Assembly: GCA_031272615.1 (NCBI GenBank)
Contig: JAISTL010000304.1
Span: forward strand, 1 to 18,921
Direction: 5' to 3'
From: Methylobacteriaceae bacterium
GTDB lineage: Bacteria; Pseudomonadota; Alphaproteobacteria; Rhizobiales; Beijerinckiaceae
DNA length: 18,921 nt
Of the stretch, positions 1 through 7,035 are shown piece after piece; position 1 is the stretch's first letter, and every line of letters begins with the position of its first letter. The position numbers and the translations under genes were made by a program. Below the pieces are notes generated by a model that ran no database searches, was not told where the DNA came from, and was given only the letters and a program-made list of their open reading frames with translations.

Positions 1-261
1 CATATCGAACAGGGAGGCAATCAGCGCGCAGACGCGAACCACCAGGTGGTGATAGCCGCTGTAGGCTCTGAACAGTGTGGGTAGTCCGAGGTAGTTTGCG
101 GTCGTCAAGAAAGTGTTGCTGTCCTCGATATAATACCAATCGGCCGGCGACTGAACATACCACATGCGCCACCATGTCAGCGTCAGACACGTCAAAAGCG
201 TGACAACAATAAACCCGCCGGTCGAAATTGTGTTCTTCGATGGTACGGCATCTTCGTTCAT
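1..261 (-). CDS. Polytopic membrane protein, third tandem paralogue (N-terminal part, runs off window)
   Basis: Only the first 87 residues are present; the frame is open to the left edge. It starts MNEDAVPSKNTIS and then has a hydrophobic segment (about residues 16-31), a loop with YIEDSNTF (residues 44-51), and GYHHLVVRVCALIASLFDM. The same order occurs in the two complete genes upstream (YKDDSIVF and GYQHLVIRIGMLIVSLFDL; YLEDTGNF and GYHHLIIRLIAYFASFFD), so it is a paralogue. The acidic pair E46-D47 in the first loop lies where GT-C glycosyltransferases often carry a catalytic acidic motif, but this is inference. The start at 261 is chosen because homology begins there and GGAG lies about 9 nt upstream. 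It is the last of the run visible here and is probably translated by coupling from the gene ending at 278. The function is unknown. Confidence 0.8.
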   Translation of the reverse strand, partial: MNEDAVPSKNTISTGGFIVVTLLTCLTLTWWRMWYVQSPADWYYIEDSNTFLTTANYLGLPTLFRAYSGYHHLVVRVCALIASLFDM

Positions 262-281
262 CAGGCGGCTTCTCCGGTCAT
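261..281 (-). other. Mini-ORF linking second and third paralogues (MTGEAA)
   Basis: An ATG at 281-279 overlaps the stop of the second paralogue as ATGA. It opens a frame of six codons (MTGEAA), whose TGA at 263-261 overlaps the ATG of the third paralogue as TGATG. A matching mini-ORF precedes the first paralogue at 3803-3780. It may carry terminating ribosomes to the next start, or it may be a vestige of an older start codon. That it is translated is inference. Confidence 0.35.
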
Positions 282-2038
282 CGGTTCGGTTTTCCTGCGT
301 AGGGCGGCAGACAGACAACCGTCATGCCGCGCAGCGTGAGTTCCGGTTCCGCGCCAATCCCGGCCTGGCCGGAGATGTAAGGGGCGATGGACAGTGTCAG
401 CCTGCTGTGATCAGCGGGACGCGGAAACGCGAACTGGATCATATCGTCTTTCCATCTGACGGGAAACTCTCCGGATGTCCGCGCCTCGTAGAGACGAAAG
501 GCCCCGAAAGCACGCCCCGAGCCCAAAATATCGGCACGGATGCTGAACGGCACGGAACCCGAAAGATGCACCTCAAGCCCGATATCCGCGGTCTCGGAAC
601 AGGACACGGCTGTGTTGAGCGTGACGAGCGCGGTCCGACCGGTGATGGTCAACGGATACTCCGGAAACCGCGCAACCGGCGATGCCCGATCAACATGTGA
701 GAATTCGAATTCCGACGCGGCAACAGGACGGATGCGTTCGGACGGAAGCCGCTCGTAGGTTTCGCGGGCAAAAACATAATACCACGCGTTCCACCGAAAC
801 ATCTCAATTTGAAAATACCCGTGAGGATTGGTCGGCGCCCAGGTTTCCATGAACCGCCCCATATTGGCGTAGGAGGAGAAATAGGTCGGAAACCGCTCGG
901 CAAAGGAGAAGTGGGTGACGCACAAATACAAGAAACCGGCGGCAAATACGCCGAACAGACGTGCGCTCCGCCCGAACAGGATTGTAACGGCGACCAGCAG
1001 CAGACAATGGGGAATCAACAGATAGCGGTTGTTCCAGGCAAGGCCCGGGAACCAACCCTCGTAAACAATCTGATCGCGGCCGAATCCGTCGGCGAACAAC
1101 GAGGCCGTATACACGCAGAACATCAGCATAAACAGCAGGAACTCACGACGTTCGCGTCGCCCGCTTCCGGCGTTTGCGCCCCGGAGCCCGCGGAAAAAGG
1201 CATAGACGGTGAGCATTGCGATGCCGGCGAAGATCGCCGCACCGATATGATCCGCCGGGTTATAGATAAAACCGCGCCACAGGTTGACAGCTGTTTCCAA
1301 AACCCGGTCCGCCGCCCTCTCCAGCAGAGTTCCCGAGGCGCCAGGCTGCGCGCCGTGCCTGGGGTTCATAAGCATGGACGTCAGTTGGAACCCCGCCGCC
1401 AACCCGACGGAATTCACCAGCCCGTTTGGGGTTGTGTCTTTGAACCACAGTTTCTTCAAAACCAGAACGGGAAACACCAGAATGGAATACGGCCCCTGCA
1501 ACCCGAGCAGCAGGCCCGTGGTGACAGCAGTGCATGTGCCGAGCCGCCCCTGGTAGCCCAGGGCGAATATGATCAGGGCTGTTCCCGTCCACCACTGGCT
1601 GTTGACGAGATTGAGCATCAGCTCCTGATGCAGCGGCTGGAGCACAAGCAGGACGGCGAGCACAAAAACAACGGATTTCGGCAGATCGAGACTCCGCAGC
1701 GCCGTAACAATCAGCATCCAGCACAGGGCATGGACGACAACCACGCAGCCCATGATCACAAGGGGCTGGAGAGTAATGTCGAAAAAGCTCGCGAAATAAG
1801 CAATGAGCCTGATGATCAGGTGGTGGTAACCGACATAGGTGACCAACAGCGATTTCACCCCGAACCCGTTGGCCAGCACCATGAAATTCCCGGTATCTTC
1901 AAGATAGAGCAGGTCGGCGGCCGAGTGCACCGGCAACAGGCGCAACAGGGTCACGGCCATACAAACACCGACGACAACGCCAACAAATGTGCGTTCGGAA
2001 CGGAGAGCATTACGAATTCCGGCGTTCATTTCGGTCAT
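278..2038 (-). CDS. Polytopic membrane protein with C-terminal periplasmic-type domain, second paralogue
   Basis: The 586-residue protein is strongly hydrophobic over roughly residues 15-390, with many membrane segments, followed by a soluble C-terminal domain of about 150 residues. It is clearly a paralogue of the gene ending at 2035. Shared blocks include SAADLLY at the first loop, QPLxxE.MLN..NSQW.TGTALI near residue 140, LGYQGR, GLQGP.SIL, and YFxSYxNMGRFMET before the soluble domain. The first loop carries E47-D48. The soluble domain has a cysteine pair (C480 and C576) conserved with the first paralogue (C468 and C573), suggesting a disulfide and an extracytoplasmic location. The layout suggests a GT-C-like sugar transferase or flippase-type enzyme acting on a lipid-linked substrate, but no family is recognised. 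The start overlaps the upstream stop as ATGA (2038-2035), and no good ribosome binding site is visible, so translational coupling is likely. Confidence 0.82.
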   Translation of the reverse strand: MTEMNAGIRNALRSERTFVGVVVGVCMAVTLLRLLPVHSAADLLYLEDTGNFMVLANGFGVKSLLVTYVGYHHLIIRLIAYFASFFDITLQPLVIMGCVVVVHALCWMLIVTALRSLDLPKSVVFVLAVLLVLQPLHQELMLNLVNSQWWTGTALIIFALGYQGRLGTCTAVTTGLLLGLQGPYSILVFPVLVLKKLWFKDTTPNGLVNSVGLAAGFQLTSMLMNPRHGAQPGASGTLLERAADRVLETAVNLWRGFIYNPADHIGAAIFAGIAMLTVYAFFRGLRGANAGSGRRERREFLLFMLMFCVYTASLFADGFGRDQIVYEGWFPGLAWNNRYLLIPHCLLLVAVTILFGRSARLFGVFAAGFLYLCVTHFSFAERFPTYFSSYANMGRFMETWAPTNPHGYFQIEMFRWNAWYYVFARETYERLPSERIRPVAASEFEFSHVDRASPVARFPEYPLTITGRTALVTLNTAVSCSETADIGLEVHLSGSVPFSIRADILGSGRAFGAFRLYEARTSGEFPVRWKDDMIQFAFPRPADHSRLTLSIAPYISGQAGIGAEPELTLRGMTVVCLPPYAGKPNR

Positions 2039-3783
2039 CGGTTCGGTTCACTTGGCTGAGGCAGGCAATAGAGTGTCATTTTACGCACGGACAACCCCTT
2101 CACGACAGCCTCTCCCGCGTCGCCCTCCCCCTGCTGATACGGCTGCAAAGAGAATTCCAGTCTGGTTCCGTCACCGGGATAAGGAAAGGCGAAATCCAGC
2201 AAAATGTCGCCTTCCGGACGTAAATTCGATTCTCCGTTGTAAACAAAGAGAGTTGAAATCACGTTATCATAGAGACGATGGGTCAAATAGGCACGGCGAC
2301 TGTTCGCCAGTTTCATATCCACTTTGATCGGCGTCGGCGACGATACGTTCACTTTTACGGCAATATCCGACGTATCCGGACAGACGACATCCGTTGTCAG
2401 CCTGATTACGGACGCGTTATCCGGTTCCAGCGGGGTCAACGGCACGACGCGACTTTCAGACAGCGGTTCATAAGCGTTTCGGCGAATCGGATAGATCCAT
2501 GCGTTCCAAGGAAACGCCCCGAGACGATTGCCGCTGTCGTCGTAACCGGCGGGATTCAACACCACATCGGTTTCCATGAACCTGCCCATGTTGACATAGG
2601 ACGCAAAATATGTCGGCGGTCGATCGGCAAACGCATAATTCACCACCGACACATAGGCGAAGCCTGCCATGACCAACCCGGTGAGCCGGGGGCGCCGGTA
2701 CAGAAGAACCGGCAACGCGATGATCAGAAGACTGTGGGGCACAAACAGATAACGATCATACTGTGTCAGGCATAAGAGAGAGCCCTCGAAGTCCTCCTTG
2801 TTTATTTTCGAATAGGTTCCTATTACCGACAACCCCACCACCAGTGCCGCAGTCGTCAACGCCAGAAATACGCCGGCGTTCCGCCGCTCAGGTTCACCCA
2901 AGCCGAAGCGAAAAGTCCGCAAGCCACCGATGAGCGCCAACGGCAGAGACACTGCCATAAAGGCAACTCCCAACGGGTCCTTGACATTGTAAACAAACCC
3001 TTCTCCCAATGCCTTCAGGATGGCCGGAATCCAGGAAAGCATGAAGGTAATTCGGGTGTTGGTGGCGATAACCTCATCATTGACAACTTCAAAACTGACG
3101 AGTTCCCTTGTATTCATCATCAGTGACAGAGATTGAAGCAACGCGGCGAGTCCGACGCAAAACACCAGTTCCATGTTCCTGCGGTCTTTTGTCAGCAGCC
3201 GCTGCGCCGCCAGAACCGGCACCAGCAGGATGGAAAACGGCCCTTGCAACCCCAACAGCAAACCGACGGACACTGCAACCGGGAGAGCGACTCTCCCCTG
3301 GTATCCGAGAACAAAGGTTATCAGCGCCGTCCCTGTCAGCCACTGGGAATTGGTTACGTTCAGCATCACCTCCTGATGCGTCGGTTGAATGACCAGCAGG
3401 ACGCATACCAAAAGGACGACGGGTTTTGAAACGTCGAGACTCAGGAGCGTCACGGCGACTAATGTCCAGAAAACGCAATGCAGCAGAACCGTATAACCCA
3501 AAACGACAAGAGGCTGGATTGACAGGTCGAACAGACTCACAATCAGCATCCCGATACGAATCACCAGATGCTGATAACCGGCATAGGCAGCAAGCAGAGA
3601 GAGAAAACCGCCGTAATTTGCCGCGGTCAGAAACACGATGGAATCATCTTTGTAGAGCAAATCGGCCGCTGACCGGGCGTCATGCACACGCACCCACGTC
3701 AGAACCAGGCACAGAAAAAGCGTGATAACGATAAAACCCGTTGTCGAAAGGGGACTTTTCCGGATTGTAATGTGTTCGGTCAT
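2035..3783 (-). CDS. Polytopic membrane protein with C-terminal periplasmic-type domain, first paralogue
   Basis: A 582-residue membrane protein and the upstream member of the tandem run. An N-terminal helix (about 15-31) is followed by a loop with YKDDSIVF (residues 44-51), then about ten further hydrophobic segments to about residue 390. A soluble, probably beta-rich domain with a C468/C573 pair follows, and the tail is EPNR (KPNR in the second copy). Base composition is visibly more AT-rich than in the neighbouring metX, serA and trp genes. With the duplication, this suggests a variable or acquired region such as a surface-polysaccharide locus. The presence of a D46-D47 acidic pair fits a GT-C-like transferase, by analogy only. 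The start is set by alignment with the third copy and by an ATGA overlap with an upstream mini-ORF; GAAGAAG upstream is a weak ribosome binding site. Confidence 0.82.
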   Translation of the reverse strand: MTEHITIRKSPLSTTGFIVITLFLCLVLTWVRVHDARSAADLLYKDDSIVFLTAANYGGFLSLLAAYAGYQHLVIRIGMLIVSLFDLSIQPLVVLGYTVLLHCVFWTLVAVTLLSLDVSKPVVLLVCVLLVIQPTHQEVMLNVTNSQWLTGTALITFVLGYQGRVALPVAVSVGLLLGLQGPFSILLVPVLAAQRLLTKDRRNMELVFCVGLAALLQSLSLMMNTRELVSFEVVNDEVIATNTRITFMLSWIPAILKALGEGFVYNVKDPLGVAFMAVSLPLALIGGLRTFRFGLGEPERRNAGVFLALTTAALVVGLSVIGTYSKINKEDFEGSLLCLTQYDRYLFVPHSLLIIALPVLLYRRPRLTGLVMAGFAYVSVVNYAFADRPPTYFASYVNMGRFMETDVVLNPAGYDDSGNRLGAFPWNAWIYPIRRNAYEPLSESRVVPLTPLEPDNASVIRLTTDVVCPDTSDIAVKVNVSSPTPIKVDMKLANSRRAYLTHRLYDNVISTLFVYNGESNLRPEGDILLDFAFPYPGDGTRLEFSLQPYQQGEGDAGEAVVKGLSVRKMTLYCLPQPSEPNR

Positions 3784-3803
3784 TGATCGGCTTCTTCAGT
3801 CAT
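3780..3803 (-). other. Mini-ORF before first paralogue (MTEEADQ)
   Basis: ATG at 3803-3801 opens seven codons (MTEEADQ), and the TGA overlaps the ATG of the first paralogue as ATGA. The upstream 105-codon ORF stops inside it at 3798-3796. Over 29 nt the DNA aligns closely with the mini-ORF region at 281-253, including a shared GAGAAGCCG/GAAGAAGCCG core. It could be a coupling device or a duplicated junction left by the tandem duplication. Confidence 0.35.
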
Positions 3804-4113
3804 TCCCTTTGGGGCACTTTCCGCAAACGCGGACTTGGATTCCATAATCAAGCGCGATATGATTTGATGTGAGCGGGATTCGCTCCGGTTTTTCCGCGTC
3901 CGGCGGGCAATTGAGCATCATATCGCGATACGCGGGTTTCCGTCCGGCGCCGGGTCCGGATTGAACGATGATGTGAGGCGGCATCGGTCGCGATAGTTGG
4001 ACTTTCCCCTTCATAACCTGTCTGCCGGCCATCGGCGTGCTCCGCATCCGAAGCCGATGCGGAACGATCAACCGGAAGATTCCTGTCATCAGGTGAAGCG
4101 AACGTGAAACCAT
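3796..4113 (-). CDS. Uncharacterised 105-residue ORF, possibly the degraded C-terminus of a fourth paralogue
   Basis: This hydrophilic ORF shows no recognisable domain and no membrane segment. Its place in the run and its end hint at a paralogue remnant. It ends VCGKCPKGND, 12 nt before the first paralogue, as the complete copies end CLPQPSEPNR and CLPPYAGKPNR, and the DNA after its stop matches the junction after the second copy. In the overlapping frame starting at 4120, a short stretch (GFTFASPDDR) resembles the FAFPRPADHSR segment of the second copy's soluble domain, as expected if a frameshift had occurred. The match is weak and done by eye. It could equally be an unrelated small gene or no gene. 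The start is uncertain, with ATGs at 4120 and 4113 in different frames and no clear ribosome binding site. Confidence 0.3.
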   Translation of the reverse strand: MVSRSLHLMTGIFRLIVPHRLRMRSTPMAGRQVMKGKVQLSRPMPPHIIVQSGPGAGRKPAYRDMMLNCPPDAEKPERIPLTSNHIALDYGIQVRVCGKCPKGND

Positions 4114-4234
4114 GGTTCATTCATTTTCAGCGTCAGAAACCGACATTGCTGTTATATCCCGTTCCTCTTAACAACTTCTATCAGTGGCGGCCAATTCGCG
4201 GGCATCGTTCTATGTTTAGGCGTGACGGTTTTTA

Positions 4235-4264
4235 TTGACGAATACGTGCGAAGTTAAGTACACA
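4235..4264 (+). promoter_or_regulatory. Weak candidate promoter for the metX operon
   Basis: TTGACG at 4235-4240 is followed after 18 nt by TACACA at 4259-4264, about 28 nt before the metX start chosen here. The -35 match is good and the -10 match poor. The rest of the 178-bp divergent gap (4114-4291) holds no repeat or riboswitch that I can recognise. Confidence 0.2.
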
Positions 4265-4291
4265 TCCGGAATACTGAACGAATTGGATGCC

Positions 4292-5476
4292 ATGACAGCA
4301 GAACCGATAGTGCCCGACGGGCGGAAAACTTTCGACGATTATGATCAGGCGGATCATCCCGACAGCCCCGTCGTCCGGTTCGGGCCGGACGCGGCGTTGC
4401 GGCTGGAATCCGGCGCGGTGCTTGAATCCTGGCAAATCGCTTACCAGGCCTACGGCGTGCTCAATGCCGACAAATCCAACGCCATTCTGGTGTGCCACGC
4501 CCTCACCGGCGATCAGCACGTCGCCAACGAGAACCCTGTCACCCGCAAGCCGGGCTGGTGGCCGCTGATGGTCGGCCCGGGCAAGCCTCTGGACACCAAC
4601 CGGTTCTTTGTGTTGTGCCCCAATGTGCTCGCCGGCTGCATGGGTACCACCGGCCCGGCGTCCATGAACCCGGCCACCGGCAGGCCGTGGGGCATCGATT
4701 TCCCCATGGTGACCATCGCCGACATGGTGGAGGCGCACATGCGCCTGGTGGACCATCTGGGTATCCACCGGCTGTTCTGCATCATTGGCGGTTCCATGGG
4801 CGGCATGCAGGTGCTGCAGCTTGCCTCCTCCTATCCCGACCGGGTGTTTTCCGCCATTCCGCTGGCCACCGCGGCGAGGCTTTCCGCCCAGAACATCGCC
4901 TTCGATGAAGTCGGGCGCCAGGCGGTGATGGCTGACCCGGATTGGCGCGGCGGACGTTATCTCGAACAGGGAACGCGTCCGTCCAAGGGACTGGCGGTGG
5001 CGCGCATGGAGGCGCACATCACCTACCTTTCGGAAGCGGCGCTGCACCGGCGCTTCGGGCGGCAGTTCAAGGAACACAACCACCCGGATTTTTCCTTTGA
5101 CGCCGAATTCCAGATTGAGAGCTATCTGCGCCATCAGGGCGTTTCCTTCGTTGAGCGCTTCGACGCCAACTCCTACCTCTACATCACCCGCGCCATGGAC
5201 TATTTTGATCTGGCGGCGGCGCACGGCGGGCTGAGCAAGGCTTTCCACAAGACTCCCACCCGCTTTCTGGTGATCTCCTTCACGTCGGACTGGCTGTTCC
5301 CCACCAGTGATTCCCGCGTGCTGGTGCGGGCGCTCAATGCCGGCGGCGCCTCCGTCGGCTTTGTCGAAGTGGAAAGCGACCGCGGCCATGATGCCTTTCT
5401 GCTGAACGAACCGGTGATGTTCAAGGCCGTTCAGGGTTTTATCGACGCCAATGCCCAGATGAAAGGCATCGCATGA
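4292..5476 (+). CDS. metX: Homoserine O-acyltransferase (MetX, alpha/beta-hydrolase family)
   Basis: Transfers an acyl group from acyl-CoA to the hydroxyl of L-homoserine in the cytoplasm, the committed step of methionine synthesis. The protein has 394 residues. The nucleophile elbow GGSMGG puts the catalytic serine at S168; D333 (TSDWLFP) and H366 (DRGHDAF) complete the triad. Other family blocks are [24 protein letters not shown] and GCMGTTGP. The family is usually called homoserine O-acetyltransferase, but some proteobacterial members use succinyl-CoA and the donor cannot be read here. ATG 4292 is chosen over the in-frame TTG at 4235 because homologues start near here and the TTG lies in the promoter-like region; no strong Shine-Dalgarno is present. 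It overlaps metW by 4 bp (ATGA), the usual arrangement in alphaproteobacteria. Confidence 0.95.
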   Translation: MTAEPIVPDGRKTFDDYDQADHPDSPVVRFGPDAALRLESGAVLESWQIAYQAYGVLNADKSNAILVCHALTGDQHVANENPVTRKPGWWPLMVGPGKPLDTNRFFVLCPNVLAGCMGTTGPASMNPATGRPWGIDFPMVTIADMVEAHMRLVDHLGIHRLFCIIGGSMGGMQVLQLASSYPDRVFSAIPLATAARLSAQNIAFDEVGRQAVMADPDWRGGRYLEQGTRPSKGLAVARMEAHITYLSEAALHRRFGRQFKEHNHPDFSFDAEFQIESYLRHQGVSFVERFDANSYLYITRAMDYFDLAAAHGGLSKAFHKTPTRFLVISFTSDWLFPTSDSRVLVRALNAGGASVGFVEVESDRGHDAFLLNEPVMFKAVQGFIDANAQMKGIA

Positions 5477-6117
5477 TTCTGCTGTCTCCGTCTTTTGAAA
5501 GCGACGCCACGTCGCGGCTGGATTTTCTCGCCATCGTCCGCATGGTGGAACAGGGCGCGCGGGTGCTGGACGTCGGCTGCGGCGACGGCGAGCTCCTCGC
5601 CCTGCTCAGGGACCTGCGCGGCATCGACGGGCGCGGCATCGAGCTGACCCGCTCCGGCGTCAACGCCTGCCTGGCCAAGGGCCTGGCCGTCATCCAGGGC
5701 GACGCCGACACCGACCTCGAACACTACCCCGACAACGGCTTCGACTACGTCATCCTGTCCCAGACGCTGCAGGCGACCCGCAACCCGAAGACCGTGCTGG
5801 AACACATGCTGCGCATCGGCAGCCATGCCGTGGTCACCTTCCCCAACTTCGGCCATTGGCGGGTGCGGTTCGATTTGCTGATTCGCGGCCGTATGCCCGT
5901 CACCGAAAGCCTGCCCGACAACTGGTACGACACCCCCAACATCCATTACTGCACCATCCGGGATTTCGTCGCGCTCTGCAACGAGCTGGGCGCGGAAATG
6001 GAGCAGGCGCTGGCCATGAGCTCCACCGGCAACCCGCTCAGGCTGCTGGCGCCCTGGTGGTTCTGGAACCTGTTCGGCGCCCAGGGCATTTTCCTGCTGC
6101 GCCGGGGCCGGGCATGA
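5473..6117 (+). CDS. metW: Methionine biosynthesis protein MetW, class I methyltransferase fold
   Basis: A 214-residue protein with the SAM-binding motif [11 protein letters not shown] at residues 30-40 and the MetW blocks [45 protein letters not shown], and [15 protein letters not shown]. MetW is almost always encoded next to metX and is needed for, or supports, the acyltransferase step in several proteobacteria; its own methyltransferase activity is not established. The length fits the family (about 200 residues). Its start overlaps the metX stop by 4 bp, so equal translation is likely, and its stop overlaps the following gene. Confidence 0.95.
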   Translation: MILLSPSFESDATSRLDFLAIVRMVEQGARVLDVGCGDGELLALLRDLRGIDGRGIELTRSGVNACLAKGLAVIQGDADTDLEHYPDNGFDYVILSQTLQATRNPKTVLEHMLRIGSHAVVTFPNFGHWRVRFDLLIRGRMPVTESLPDNWYDTPNIHYCTIRDFVALCNELGAEMEQALAMSSTGNPLRLLAPWWFWNLFGAQGIFLLRRGRA

Positions 6118-7001
6118 TCATTTCCGCCAGCCGCCGCACCGACATTCCGGCGTTCTTCATGCGCTGGTTCATGAGCCGCGTGCGCGCCGGAAGCGTGAGC
6201 GTCGTCAATCCGTTCAACGCCGCCCAACGCCGGGAGGTATCGCTGGCGCCGGCAGACGTCGACGCGATTGTGTTCTGGACCCGCGACGCCCGCAACCTGT
6301 TGCCCCATATCGATGAGCTGGAGAACCGCGGCTTGCGGTTTTTCGTGCAGCTGACGCTGACCGGTTATCCCAAGGCGTTGGAGCCGAAGGCGCCGCCGGT
6401 GGAGAGCGCCGTCGCGACCGTCCGCAGGCTTTCAGAACGCATCGGCAAAAGCAGGGTCATCTGGCGTTATGACCCGATTCTCCTGACAAACCTCACTCCG
6501 CCGGAGTTCCACCGCCGCAATTTCGCGACCCTCGCCGCGGCGTTGGACGGTGCGGTCGACACGGTGACGCTCAGCATCGCCGACGATTACCGCAAGAGCG
6601 TACGCAATCTCAAGCGGGTGCCGGGCCTGACAGTCCCCGACACCGCGGAGGCCGCCCAACTGCTCGGCCGCAGCGGCCTTATGGAGGCCATCACCGACGA
6701 GGCGGCGCACCGCTCACTCGGCGTGGTTTCGTGCGCCGAGCCGCTGCTGGCCGCAGTTCCCGGCATCACGCCGCGCGGCTGTATCGACGCCGGATATCTG
6801 CGGCGCGAATACGGACTGACCGACATCCCCGGAAAGGACCGCAACCAGCGCCGCGAATGCCTGTGCGTCGCCTCGGTGGATATCGGCGCCTACGATACCT
6901 GCGCCTTTGACTGCGCCTATTGTTACGCCGTTTCCTCGCCGGAAGCGGCGGCGCTAAGACGCAAACGGCATTCAGCGGAAGGGGCGGCGCTCATTGATTG
7001 A
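6114..7001 (+). CDS. DUF1848 family protein with C-terminal Cys cluster
   Basis: The 295-residue protein begins [14 protein letters not shown], the signature of the DUF1848 family, and continues with FWTRD, FFVQLTLTGY and WRYDPILL, all typical of it. The C-terminus holds C249 and C251 (CLC) and then C263-x3-C267-x2-C270 (CAFDCAYCYA). The spacing CX3CX2C is that of the 4Fe-4S site of radical-SAM enzymes, although there it normally lies near the N-terminus. The family's function is not known to me, and an iron-sulfur site is inference. The ATG at 6114 overlaps the metW stop by 4 bp, so it is probably the third gene of the metX operon. It converges on serA with only 34 bp between the stops; no good terminator is seen there. 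Confidence 0.9.
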   Translation: MIISASRRTDIPAFFMRWFMSRVRAGSVSVVNPFNAAQRREVSLAPADVDAIVFWTRDARNLLPHIDELENRGLRFFVQLTLTGYPKALEPKAPPVESAVATVRRLSERIGKSRVIWRYDPILLTNLTPPEFHRRNFATLAAALDGAVDTVTLSIADDYRKSVRNLKRVPGLTVPDTAEAAQLLGRSGLMEAITDEAAHRSLGVVSCAEPLLAAVPGITPRGCIDAGYLRREYGLTDIPGKDRNQRRECLCVASVDIGAYDTCAFDCAYCYAVSSPEAAALRRKRHSAEGAALID

Positions 7002-7035
7002 AACCGCCCGCCGCCGCTTCGGTTGACAATACCTG

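Noticed and set aside
809..2059. A 416-codon plus-strand frame opposite the second paralogue
   Set aside because: Gln/His/Glu-rich, no domain, and antisense to a membrane protein with clear paralogy.
4121..4291. A SAM-responsive riboswitch (SAM-II type) upstream of metX
   Set aside because: Expected from alphaproteobacterial metA/metX genes, but the conserved core, including the GCTAAA end, is not found.
4235..4291. A longer metX starting at TTG 4235
   Set aside because: The extra 19 residues do not look like MetX, the TTG has no ribosome binding site, and it coincides with a promoter-like TTGACG.
4232..5389. A 385-codon minus-strand frame opposite metX
   Set aside because: His/Gly/Ala-rich low-complexity translation opposite a clear metX; a shadow of its codon bias.
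7002..7035. A bidirectional terminator between the DUF1848 gene and serA
   Set aside because: Only a 5-bp AACCG/CGGTT pairing with a long loop can be drawn, with no T run.
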